Below are positions 6,182 to 14,183 of a DNA stretch of 16,544 bases, piece by piece; position 1 is the first letter of the stretch; each line of letters starts with the position of its first letter. Origin of the DNA: DAIMZM01 sp036733985 (GTDB lineage Bacteria > Bacillota > Dehalobacteriia > UBA4068); the NCBI GenBank assembly GCA_036733985.1, contig DAIMZM010000055.1:1-16544 (forward strand), in the 5' to 3' direction. The translations under genes and the position numbers were made by a program. The notes under the pieces were generated by a model. The model worked only from the letters and a program-made list of their open reading frames with translations, had not been told where the DNA came from and searched no databases.

Positions 6182-7429
6182 ATGGAACCCTGGAAAAAGA
6201 AAACCATCTTGTTTATCGCGTCCCAGACTTTGTCCATGTTCGGTTCGGCAGTAGTCAGCTTTGCCGTGGTCTGGCATATCACCCTGACCACTTCCTCAGG
6301 GGTGATGATGACCATTGCCACCTTATGCGTGTTCATCCCCCAGATCTGCGTTTCCCTGCCCGCCGGGGTGCTGGCGGACCGCTGCAGCCGGAAAAAACTG
6401 ATCATCCTGGGGGACGGCTGCGTGGCCGTGACCACCCTGGCCCTGGCCTTGTTTTATATCAGCGGTTATACGGCGCTGTGGCTGGTTTTTCTGGCTTTAG
6501 CCCTCCGCTCCCTCTTTTCCGGCATTCAATCCCCGGCGGTGGGGGCTTTGATCCCCCAGATCGTGCCGGAGGAACATTTGCAGCGGGTCAATGCCTTAAA
6601 TACCACCATCAATTCCCTGTCCACCCTGGTTTCCCCGGTGGTGGGCGGCGCGGTCCTGGCCGGCCTGGGCTTTGGCTGGTCGTTGATGGTGGATACGGTC
6701 ACGGCCCTGCTGGCCATCGGCATTATGTTCTTTATCGCGGTTCCCCAATTGGCAAGGCCGGAAACCGAATCCCGGCCTGTGGCTGATCTGAAGGAAGGGC
6801 TCCGCTATACCGCCGCCAATAAATTCCTCCGCTATTTGCTGATTTATTATGCCGTCACCTTTTTCCTGGTCTCCCCGGCCAGCTTCCTTACGCCTTTGCT
6901 GGTGGAGCGGACCTTTGGCTCGGAGGTCTGGCTGCTGACCGCCAATGAGATGAGCTGGTCCGTGGGCGCGGTGATCGGCGGCGTGATCGTGGCGATGTGG
7001 GGCGGCTTCAAGAACCGGGTGTTCAGCCTGGGCGTGTCCATGCTCAGCTGGGGGGTGGGCTTCCTGCTTTTAGGGGTGGTGGGGAATTTCTGGGCCTATC
7101 TGGCCGTGATGCTGGTTTCCGGCATGTTCCTGCCCCTCTTTTCCTCAGCGGAAATGACCCTGGTCCAGGAAAAGGTGGAACCCGCCATGATGGGCCGGGT
7201 CTTTTCCATGATCCAGCTGATCATTTCGGTGATCATGCCTTTGGGTATGCTGTTCTTCGGCCCCCTGGCGGATGTGATCTCCGTCCAGGCCATCCTGATC
7301 GCCAGCGGCGGGGCCATGGCCCTGCTGGCCCTGCCGATCTTCAGCCGGAAAATGCTGGCCTTTGATGAAAAGGCCATGCTCAGCCGGGGCAAGCGGGGCA
7401 AATACAGCCCCCAGGCGGAAGAGGCCTGA
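6182..7429 (+). CDS. Major facilitator superfamily exporter (MFS_3 / drug-efflux type)
   Basis: An inner-membrane secondary transporter of 415 residues with about twelve hydrophobic helices. The conserved MFS motif A loop lies between helices 2 and 3 (GVLADRCSRKK, 62-72). The overall pattern, including a GRVFSMIQ segment before helix 10 (about 338-345), is that of the MFS_3/DHA3 group that includes macrolide and siderophore exporters such as MefA and EntS. Substrate is unknown. The ATG at 6182 follows the uvrB stop without a gap, with GGAGGG at 6171-6176, so it is co-transcribed and likely coupled with uvrB. It separates uvrB from uvrA, which are usually adjacent in this phylum. Codon use looks like its neighbours, so there is no sign of recent transfer. 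The C-terminal tail (about 380-415) is charged and cytoplasmic. Confidence 0.88.
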   Translation: MEPWKKKTILFIASQTLSMFGSAVVSFAVVWHITLTTSSGVMMTIATLCVFIPQICVSLPAGVLADRCSRKKLIILGDGCVAVTTLALALFYISGYTALWLVFLALALRSLFSGIQSPAVGALIPQIVPEEHLQRVNALNTTINSLSTLVSPVVGGAVLAGLGFGWSLMVDTVTALLAIGIMFFIAVPQLARPETESRPVADLKEGLRYTAANKFLRYLLIYYAVTFFLVSPASFLTPLLVERTFGSEVWLLTANEMSWSVGAVIGGVIVAMWGGFKNRVFSLGVSMLSWGVGFLLLGVVGNFWAYLAVMLVSGMFLPLFSSAEMTLVQEKVEPAMMGRVFSMIQLIISVIMPLGMLFFGPLADVISVQAILIASGGAMALLALPIFSRKMLAFDEKAMLSRGKRGKYSPQAEEA

Positions 7430-7514
7430 AGCCCTTGCCCGCCTGCTTTTAGCCGGGAGCTTATCATCATTAAATACTCAAACCAATATTTTTAATCATA
7501 TTTAGGAGACTTTC

Positions 7515-10346
7515 ATGCAGGACAATATCATCATTCGCGGCGCGCGGCAGCATAATCTGAAGAATATCGATGTGACCATCCCCCGGGACAAGCTGGTGGT
7601 GCTGACCGGCCTTTCCGGCAGCGGCAAAAGCTCTCTCGCTTTCGATACCATCTACGCGGAGGGGCAGCGCCGCTATGTGGAATCCCTGTCCTCTTATGCC
7701 CGGCAATTCCTGGGCCAGATGACCAAGCCGGATGTGGATCAGATCGACGGCCTGTCCCCGGCTATTTCCATCGACCAGAAATCCACCAGCCATAACCCCC
7801 GCTCCACCGTGGGCACGGTCACGGAGATCCATGATTATCTGCGCCTGCTCTATGCCCGGGTGGGCCGTCCCCATTGCCCCAAATGCGGCAGGCCCATCAG
7901 CCAGCAGACTGTGGACCAGATGGCGGACGCCATTTTCGCCTGGCCGGAAGGGAGCCGCCTGGTCTTAATGGCGCCTTTGGCCCGGGGCCGGAAAGGGGAG
8001 TACCAGAAGCTGTTCCAGGAGATGAAGGCCAAGGGCTATATCCGCGTCCGGGTGGATGGGGAGATCCGGGAGCTGGAACAGGAGATCAAGCTGAACAAGC
8101 AGCAGAAGCACACCATCGAGCTGGTGGTGGACCGGATCATCCTCCGCCCCGGCAATGAAAAGCGCCTGGCCGATTCTTTGGAGCTGTGCCTGTCCCTGGG
8201 CAATGGCCTGGTGACGGTGGCGGCGGAATTCCCGGACGGGCAAAAGCTGGAGCAGATGTTCAGCCAGAACCTGGCCTGCCCGGATTGCGGCGTCAGCATA
8301 GAAGAGCTGGCCCCCCGCATGTTCAGCTTCAATAATCCTTACGGCGCTTGCCCGGCCTGCACCGGCCTGGGCTTTTCCCAATACATCGATGAAAAGCTGA
8401 TGATCAATGACGAGAACCTTTCCCTACGCCAGGGGGGCTTGCTGCCTTTAGGCAATAATCAGGAGGGCTGGTATTTCCGGCATATCGAGGCTATCAGCAA
8501 GGCCCATGGTTTTTCCCTGGATGCGGCGGTGAAGGACCTGCCCCGCTGGGTGCTGGACGAGATCTTTTACGGCTGCGGCAGCGAGACTTTTCCCATCACC
8601 TATATGGAGCCGGACGGCAGCCGCCTGCGCACCTGGATGCATCATTGGGAAGGTTTGGTAAAGAATTTCGAGCGCCGCTATCGGGAAACCAACAGCGAGG
8701 GCATGAAGGAAGAATTCGAGCGCTATATGACGGTGAAAACCTGCGAGGTTTGCCAGGGCACCCGGCTGAAGCCGGAAAGCCTGGCCGTCACCGTGGGGGG
8801 CAAGAATATCCATGCCCTGTCCTGCCTGCCGGTGCGCCAGGCCCGGGCTTTCCTGGAGGCCCTGGAGCTGACGGAGCGGGAGCGGATGATCGCCGCCCGC
8901 ATCTTGAAGGAGATCCGGGAGCGCCTGGATTTCCTGATCGACGTGGGCCTGGATTATCTGACCCTGTCCCGGGGGGCCGCCACCCTCTCCGGCGGCGAGG
9001 CCCAGCGCATCCGCTTGGCCACCCAGATCGGCTCCCATTTGATGGGGGTGCTGTATATCCTGGACGAGCCCAGCATCGGCCTGCATCAGCGGGACAATAC
9101 CCGCTTGATCCAGGCTTTGAAGCATCTGCGGGATCTGGGCAATACGGTGCTGGTGGTGGAGCATGACGAGGAAATGATGGAAAACGCCGATTATATCCTG
9201 GATATCGGCCCCGGCGCCGGAGAGCAGGGGGGCAGGATCGTGGCTGCCGGCAGCCTGACGGATATCCTGAACAATCCGGCTTCCATCACCGGCCAGTACC
9301 TTTCCGGCAAAAAATGCATCCCCCTGCCGGAAAGCAGGCGGCAGGGCAATGGCAAAAGGCTGCTGGTCAAGGGCGCTTCCGCCAATAATTTGCGGCAGAT
9401 CGATGTGGAGATCCCCTTGGGGCTGTTCGTCTGCGTCACCGGGGTTTCCGGCAGCGGCAAAAGCTCCCTGGTGAACGAGATTTTGTATAAGGCCTGCGCC
9501 CGGAAGCTGAACCGGGCCCATACCATGCCCGCGGCCCATCAGGCCATCGAAGGCCTGGAACATCTGGAAAAAGTGGTGATGATCGACCAAAGCCCCATCG
9601 GCCGCACCCCCCGTTCCAATCCGGCCACTTATACCGGCATGTTCGATCTGATCCGCCAGCTGTTCAGCATGACCCCGGACGCCAAGGCCCGGGGCTATAA
9701 GCCGGGCCGGTTCAGCTTCAATGTGAAGGGGGGCCGCTGCGAGGCCTGCCAGGGCGACGGCAGCACCAAGATCGAAATGCACTTCCTGCCTGATATCTAT
9801 GTGCCCTGCGAAGTCTGCAAGGGCAAGCGCTATAACCGGGAAACCCTGGACGTTTACTATAAAGATAAGAATATCGCCGATGTGCTGGATATGACCGTGG
9901 CCGACGCTTTGGCCTTCTTTGCCAACCTGCCCCGGATCAAGCGGAAGCTGCAGACCCTGGCCGATGTGGGCCTGGGCTATATCCGCCTGGGCCAAAGCGC
10001 CACCACCCTTTCCGGGGGCGAGGCCCAGCGGGTGAAGCTGGCCACCGAGCTGTCCCGCCGCTCCAACGGCCGCAGCATCTATATCCTGGACGAGCCCACC
10101 ACCGGCCTGCATACCGACGATATCAGCCGCCTGCTGGACGTGCTCCAGCGTTTGGTGGAAGCCGGGGATACGGTGGTGGTGATCGAGCATAACCTGAATG
10201 TGATCAAAACCGCCGACTGGGTGATCGATCTGGGCCCGGAAGGGGGCGAGGGCGGCGGCAGGCTGATCTGCGAGGGCACCCCGGAGCAGGTGGCGGCCTG
10301 CAAGGAAAGCTATACCGGCCGGTATTTGGCGAAAGCGCTGAAATGA
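7515..10346 (+). CDS. uvrA: Excinuclease ABC subunit A
   Basis: Damage-sensing ABC-type ATPase dimer that loads UvrB on DNA. The 943 residues match the family. ATPase half I: Walker A GLSGSGKS (32-39), signature LSGGEAQRI (491-499), Walker B YILDEPS (514-520). Half II: Walker A GVSGSGKS (643-650), signature LSGGEAQRV (832-840), Walker B YILDEPT (856-862). Zinc modules: Cys255/258/279/282 in half I and Cys742/745/765/768 in half II. A further CPKC near residues 119-122 and a CEVC near 408-411 fall in the family's usual insert positions. ATG at 7515 has AGGAG at 7504-7508 with six bases spacing. The 85-bp space after the MFS gene is AT-rich from 7461 to 7505, but I see no promoter with good spacing and no LexA-like box there. 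uvrA may be transcribed from the uvrB promoter. Confidence 0.98.
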   Translation: MQDNIIIRGARQHNLKNIDVTIPRDKLVVLTGLSGSGKSSLAFDTIYAEGQRRYVESLSSYARQFLGQMTKPDVDQIDGLSPAISIDQKSTSHNPRSTVGTVTEIHDYLRLLYARVGRPHCPKCGRPISQQTVDQMADAIFAWPEGSRLVLMAPLARGRKGEYQKLFQEMKAKGYIRVRVDGEIRELEQEIKLNKQQKHTIELVVDRIILRPGNEKRLADSLELCLSLGNGLVTVAAEFPDGQKLEQMFSQNLACPDCGVSIEELAPRMFSFNNPYGACPACTGLGFSQYIDEKLMINDENLSLRQGGLLPLGNNQEGWYFRHIEAISKAHGFSLDAAVKDLPRWVLDEIFYGCGSETFPITYMEPDGSRLRTWMHHWEGLVKNFERRYRETNSEGMKEEFERYMTVKTCEVCQGTRLKPESLAVTVGGKNIHALSCLPVRQARAFLEALELTERERMIAARILKEIRERLDFLIDVGLDYLTLSRGAATLSGGEAQRIRLATQIGSHLMGVLYILDEPSIGLHQRDNTRLIQALKHLRDLGNTVLVVEHDEEMMENADYILDIGPGAGEQGGRIVAAGSLTDILNNPASITGQYLSGKKCIPLPESRRQGNGKRLLVKGASANNLRQIDVEIPLGLFVCVTGVSGSGKSSLVNEILYKACARKLNRAHTMPAAHQAIEGLEHLEKVVMIDQSPIGRTPRSNPATYTGMFDLIRQLFSMTPDAKARGYKPGRFSFNVKGGRCEACQGDGSTKIEMHFLPDIYVPCEVCKGKRYNRETLDVYYKDKNIADVLDMTVADALAFFANLPRIKRKLQTLADVGLGYIRLGQSATTLSGGEAQRVKLATELSRRSNGRSIYILDEPTTGLHTDDISRLLDVLQRLVEAGDTVVVIEHNLNVIKTADWVIDLGPEGGEGGGRLICEGTPEQVAACKESYTGRYLAKALK

Positions 10347-10418
10347 ATGGAGAGCGGGGGCGGCTGTGGGATCTAGCCTGCCGCCGCTTTCTTAGCGGGA
10401 AAGTGGATTGGTGCAGCC

Positions 10419-12272
10419 ATGAACGATATCCTCAGGGAAAAACTGCAAAGCCTGCCCGACCAGCCCGGCTGCTATCTGATGCGGGACAAGGACGGCCTGG
10501 TAATTTATGTGGGCAAAGCGGTGAATCTGCGCAACCGGGTCCGCTCTTATTTTCATGGCGCCCATGACGGCAAAACCGAATTGCTGGTGGAGAATATCGC
10601 GGATTTCGATACCGTGGTGGTGGGCAATGAGGCGGAAGCCCTGATCCTGGAAGCCAATCTGATCAAGGAGCACCGGCCCCATTACAATATCCTGATGCGG
10701 GACGATAAGCATTATCCCTATCTCAGGATCACCCTGGAAGAGGAATTTCCCCGGCTGCTGGTGGCCCGCCGGGCCAGGAATGACGGCAGCAAATACTTTG
10801 GCCCCTATCCCACGGTGGGCGGCATCCGCAAAGCTATTGAACTGCTGCGGGACGCTTTCCCCCTCCGCTCCTGCGCCGGGGCCCGTTTCCGTCCGGGACA
10901 AAGGGCCTGCCTGAACGCGCATATCCGCCGCTGTCTGGCCCCTTGCGAAGGCCGGGTGGGCAGAGACGAATACCGGGCTATGGTCGAGCAATTGCTGCTG
11001 TTCCTTCAGGGCAAGGCCAATGCCCTGCTTAAGGCGGAGCAGGCCGCCATGACCCTGGCCAGCGCGGAATTGCGCTTTGAGGACGCGGCCCGGCACCGGG
11101 ACCGGCTCCAGGCCCTGACCGCCCTGACCACCCGGCAATATCTGGACAGCGGCCTGGGCCAGGGGGATCATGACGTGGTCGCCGTGGCCCAGGGAGAGGA
11201 TCAGGCCGTGGCCCAGCTGTTCTTTGTCCGGGGCGGCGTGGTGGTGAACCGGGAGCATTTCTTCCTCACCAACGCCCAGGCCGGGGAGGAAGCCCTGCTG
11301 CTGCAGCGGGTGGCCCTGGATTATTATGGCGGCGGCCAGCTGATCCCCAAGGAACTGTATGTAAATGCCCTGCCGGAGGAGGCGGAAGCCGCCGCCGGCC
11401 TGCTTTCGGAAAGCGCCGGGCATCAGGTGCGCTTCATCATCCCCCAGCGGGGGCATAAAAAGCGGCTGCTGGATTTGGCAACAGCCAATGCCCGGCTGAT
11501 CCTGGACAATTTTCTCCAATCCCGGCAGCGGCAGGAACAGAAGAACGCCGTGGGCCTGGAAGCCCTGCGGCAGCATTTGCGGCTGCCCCGTACCCCCCGC
11601 CGGCTGGAATGCTATGATATCAGCCATATCCAGGGCAGCCATATGGTAGGTTCCATGACCGTGTTCATCAACGGCGCCCCCGCCCCCAAGCTTTACCGCC
11701 GTTTCCGCATCAAGACCCTGGATCAGAGCAATGACTTCGCCGCCCTGCAGGAAGTTCTGGCCCGCCGCTGGCAGCGGGGCCTGGAGGAAAAGGCCGCCGG
11801 CAAGGAGCCGCCGGATTTCAGCGATTTCCCGGACCTGCTGGTGATCGACGGGGGCAAGGGCCAGCTCTCCTCCGTTTGTGAACGCCTGGCTGAGATCAAC
11901 GCCAAGCCCCCGGCCATCGTCTCTTTAGCCAAGGAGCATGAGGAAATCTTCCTGCCCGGCCAAAGCGAGCCCCTAAGGCTGCCGGAAACCGATGAGGGCC
12001 GCCTGCTGCTGCAGCGGCTGCGGGATGAGGCCCACCGCTTCGCCGTCGCTTATCACCGGCAGCTCAGGTCCAGGGGCCAGGTGGCGTCGGAACTGGATCA
12101 GATCCCCGGCATCGGCCAGGCCCGCCGGAACAGCCTGCTGAAAACCTTCGGCTCCCTCTCCCGTATCCGCGCCGCTTCTTTAGCGGAGCTGGCGGCGGCG
12201 CCGAAGATGAATCAAAAGGCGGCCCAGGAATTATATGCTTTTTTACACCCGGAAGCGGCAGGGAAAGCGTAG
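10419..12272 (+). CDS. uvrC: Excinuclease ABC subunit C
   Basis: Dual-incision nuclease of nucleotide excision repair, recruited by UvrB to cut on both sides of the lesion. The 617 residues carry a GIY-YIG domain (GCYLM at 17-21, IYVGKA at 29-34, then NLRNRVRSYF). The UVR motif lies around 190-225 and contains LRFEDAARHRDRL. The RNase H-like domain has its acidic sites at CYDISH (D400) and VIDGGKGQ (D477), with EHEEIF following. Tandem helix-hairpin-helix motifs lie at about 559-612 (LDQIPGIG). The first GIY residue pair reads GCY instead of GVY/GIY, a mild variation. The ATG at 10419 fits the conserved N-terminus, but no clear ribosome binding site precedes it. The closest purine stretch is GGGAAAG (10397-10403). 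The 72-bp space after uvrA contains only a small CCGCT/AGCGG hairpin (10384-10398). The gene completes the UvrABC set. Confidence 0.98.
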   Translation: MNDILREKLQSLPDQPGCYLMRDKDGLVIYVGKAVNLRNRVRSYFHGAHDGKTELLVENIADFDTVVVGNEAEALILEANLIKEHRPHYNILMRDDKHYPYLRITLEEEFPRLLVARRARNDGSKYFGPYPTVGGIRKAIELLRDAFPLRSCAGARFRPGQRACLNAHIRRCLAPCEGRVGRDEYRAMVEQLLLFLQGKANALLKAEQAAMTLASAELRFEDAARHRDRLQALTALTTRQYLDSGLGQGDHDVVAVAQGEDQAVAQLFFVRGGVVVNREHFFLTNAQAGEEALLLQRVALDYYGGGQLIPKELYVNALPEEAEAAAGLLSESAGHQVRFIIPQRGHKKRLLDLATANARLILDNFLQSRQRQEQKNAVGLEALRQHLRLPRTPRRLECYDISHIQGSHMVGSMTVFINGAPAPKLYRRFRIKTLDQSNDFAALQEVLARRWQRGLEEKAAGKEPPDFSDFPDLLVIDGGKGQLSSVCERLAEINAKPPAIVSLAKEHEEIFLPGQSEPLRLPETDEGRLLLQRLRDEAHRFAVAYHRQLRSRGQVASELDQIPGIGQARRNSLLKTFGSLSRIRAASLAELAAAPKMNQKAAQELYAFLHPEAAGKA

Positions 12273-12286
12273 CCGAAGCCGAATTC

Positions 12287-12295
12287 TGACATAAT
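12287..12295 (+). promoter_or_regulatory. Possible extended -10 promoter for rapZ-whiA-rpoN
   Basis: TGA followed by CATAAT (12290-12295, 5 of 6) forms an extended -10 element without a matching -35 box. A start near 12302 would give a leader of about 28 bases. It lies in the 57-bp space between uvrC and rapZ. Confidence 0.35.
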
Positions 12296-12329
12296 AGCGC
12301 ATATCAGCTTTTATGGAGGAACTTTCACC

Positions 12330-13214
12330 GTGGGGCAGGATGGGAATATCATTATCATCACCGGTATGAGCGGGGCAGGCAAGTCAAGGGCTGTCAACGC
12401 CCTGGAAGATATCGGCTATTTTTGTGTTGACAATTTACCGCCAAACCTGTTCGGCAAATTCATCGAGGGCTTGCGGCTGGCCAATAAGTCCCTGCCCCGC
12501 ACCGCCATTGTGGCGGATATCCGGGCCGGGGAAGCGGCCCTGCCCGAGCTGGAGCAGACCCTGGCGAAGCTCAGGATCGGGGGCCTGGATTTTCTGCTGC
12601 TGTTTCTGGAAGCCTCCGACGATATTCTGGTGCGCCGCTATAAGGAAAACCGGCGGCCCCATCCCCTGGCCAAAAACGGCAAGAGCACCATGGACTGCAT
12701 CCGGGCCGAGCGGCAATTGCTGGAAGGCCTGCGGGGCCAGGCGGATATTATCCTGGATACCACGGATATTTATAATTCCCACCTATCAGACTATATGGTG
12801 GATAAATTCGGCGGCGAGCACGGCGACGAGATCACCATCTATATGATCAGTTTCGGCTATAAATACGGTATCCCCCTGGACGCGGATCTGGTGATGGATG
12901 TGCGCTTTCTGCCCAATCCTTATTATGTGCCGGAACTGAAGGCCCTGACCGGCCTGGATAAGCGGGTCATGACCTATGTGCTGGACAATAGCGTGACCAA
13001 GGACTTCCTGCGGCATTATCTGCGCCTGCTCCGCTACCTGATCCCCCATTACCGGCGGGAGGGCAAGAAGAATATCGCCATTGCCGTGGGCTGCACCGGC
13101 GGCCATCACCGCTCCGTGGCCCTGGCGGAGAAGATCGGCAAGCGCCTGCGCCAGTCCGGCTACCAGGTGATGGTGGCCCATCGTGATATTGAGCGGGGGA
13201 ATCATCAGCCATGA
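12330..13214 (+). CDS. rapZ: RNase adapter / nucleotide-binding protein RapZ (YvcJ family)
   Basis: P-loop protein that binds ATP, GTP or UDP-sugars. In E. coli it is an adapter guiding RNase E to a small RNA, while in B. subtilis (YvcJ) it is linked to competence and nucleotide binding. The target in this organism is unknown. The 294 residues show Walker A GMSGAGKS (12-19), FCVDNLPPN (31-39), LFLEASDDILVRRY (91-104), DVRFLPNPYYVPEL (190-203) and the C-terminal GCTGGHHRS signature (254-262). The start is GTG at 12330, with GGAGG at 12315-12319. The ten-base spacing is long but no better start exists. The stop overlaps the whiA ATG (ATGA, 13211-13214), so the two are translationally coupled. 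The yvcK gene that normally lies between them is absent. Confidence 0.95.
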   Translation: MGQDGNIIIITGMSGAGKSRAVNALEDIGYFCVDNLPPNLFGKFIEGLRLANKSLPRTAIVADIRAGEAALPELEQTLAKLRIGGLDFLLLFLEASDDILVRRYKENRRPHPLAKNGKSTMDCIRAERQLLEGLRGQADIILDTTDIYNSHLSDYMVDKFGGEHGDEITIYMISFGYKYGIPLDADLVMDVRFLPNPYYVPELKALTGLDKRVMTYVLDNSVTKDFLRHYLRLLRYLIPHYRREGKKNIAIAVGCTGGHHRSVALAEKIGKRLRQSGYQVMVAHRDIERGNHQP

Positions 13215-14179
13215 GCTTTTCCGCCCATGTGAAGGACGATCTCTGCCGGGTGGTCACCAGCCGGGCCTGTTGCCGTTTCGCGGAATTCGCCGCCTTCTTC
13301 CTGATCAGCGGCAGCATCCGTATGGCGGGCCAAAACCGGCTTTCTTTGGTCATGCCCACGGCCCATCCCGGCGCGGCCCGGAAAATGTTCAGCCTGGCCC
13401 GGGAATTCCTGCCCCAGCGGGAAGTGGCGGTTTACCGCCGGACCCGGCTGAAAAAGAACCAGGTCTATAATCTGCTGATCCCCGACCAGCCGGAGCTGCG
13501 CGGGTTTTTGTCGTCCTTAGGCCTGCTGGATGAAGCGGGCCAGATTGCTTTGGGTTTTCCTTTAAGCCTGGAGGACCGGTATCTTCGGGAGAACTGTTGC
13601 CGCCGCGCTTATTTACGCGGCGCTTTTTTAGCCGCCGGCTCCATCAGCGCGCCGGAAAGCGGCTATCATCTGGAAATCAACAGCCTGGACAAAGCCCAGG
13701 CCGCTTTGCTGCAACGCCTGCTGGAAGGCTTTGGCCTTGCCGCGAAAACCGTGGGGCGCAAGGGTGCGGTCATCCTTTACCTGAAAGAGGCGGAGCAGAT
13801 CAGCGATTTCATGAACATTGTGGGCAGCCACCGCTCTCTGCTGGAATTCGAGAGCGTGCGGGTGACCAAGGAGATGCGGAATAATGCCAACCGCCGCCGC
13901 AATTGCGATACGGCCAATGTGAATAAGACCGTCACCGCTTCCATGCGCCAGGTGGCGGATATTCAGTATGTATTTGCCCAGATCGGCGCGGAGACCCTCC
14001 CCGCCCAGCTGCGGCAAACCGCGGAGCTCCGGCTGGAGTATCCGGAGGACAGCCTGGCGGATCTGGCCCTCCTTTCCGGCCAGGGCCGTTCCGCCTTGAA
14101 CCACCGTTTGCGGCGCCTCTGCCGGATCGCTGAGAATATCCGGGATTACGGCAGCCAGGACTGGAACCGGCAGGAGTAG
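13211..14179 (+). CDS. whiA: DNA-binding protein WhiA
   Basis: Sporulation or cell-division regulator found in Gram-positive lineages. It binds DNA through a helix-turn-helix domain, while its LAGLIDADG-like domain has lost endonuclease activity. The 322 residues consist of an N-terminal WhiA_N region (about 1-90, SFSAHVKDDLCRV start), a degenerate homing-endonuclease domain with RGAFLAAGSIS (136-146), and a C-terminal HTH. The HTH includes MRNNANRRRNCDTANVNKT (222-240) and LNHRLRRLCRIAENI (296-310). The stretch LLSGQGRSA before it (287-295) lacks the ISKSG wording common in relatives but keeps its length. It overlaps rapZ by four bases and ends four bases before rpoN. The rpoN ribosome binding site lies in its last codons. 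In Streptomyces and Bacillus WhiA affects FtsZ and chromosome processes. A specific role here is inferred only from the family. Confidence 0.95.
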   Translation: MSFSAHVKDDLCRVVTSRACCRFAEFAAFFLISGSIRMAGQNRLSLVMPTAHPGAARKMFSLAREFLPQREVAVYRRTRLKKNQVYNLLIPDQPELRGFLSSLGLLDEAGQIALGFPLSLEDRYLRENCCRRAYLRGAFLAAGSISAPESGYHLEINSLDKAQAALLQRLLEGFGLAAKTVGRKGAVILYLKEAEQISDFMNIVGSHRSLLEFESVRVTKEMRNNANRRRNCDTANVNKTVTASMRQVADIQYVFAQIGAETLPAQLRQTAELRLEYPEDSLADLALLSGQGRSALNHRLRRLCRIAENIRDYGSQDWNRQE

Positions 14180-14183
14180 GACA

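Noticed and set aside
7430..7514. Separate promoter or terminator between the MFS gene and uvrA
   Set aside because: The region is AT-rich, but no -35/-10 pair has acceptable spacing. The small CCCG/CGGG pairing lacks a T-tract.
8448..10190. Long minus-strand open frame (580 codons) opposite uvrA
   Set aside because: It is antisense to uvrA in GC-rich codons, where stop codons are rare. Composition is His/Gln/Gly/Ala-rich, and no domain or ribosome binding site is visible.
10392..11642. Minus-strand open frame (416 codons) opposite uvrC
   Set aside because: It has the same shadow composition as the one opposite uvrA, with the real gene on the other strand showing clear UvrC motifs.
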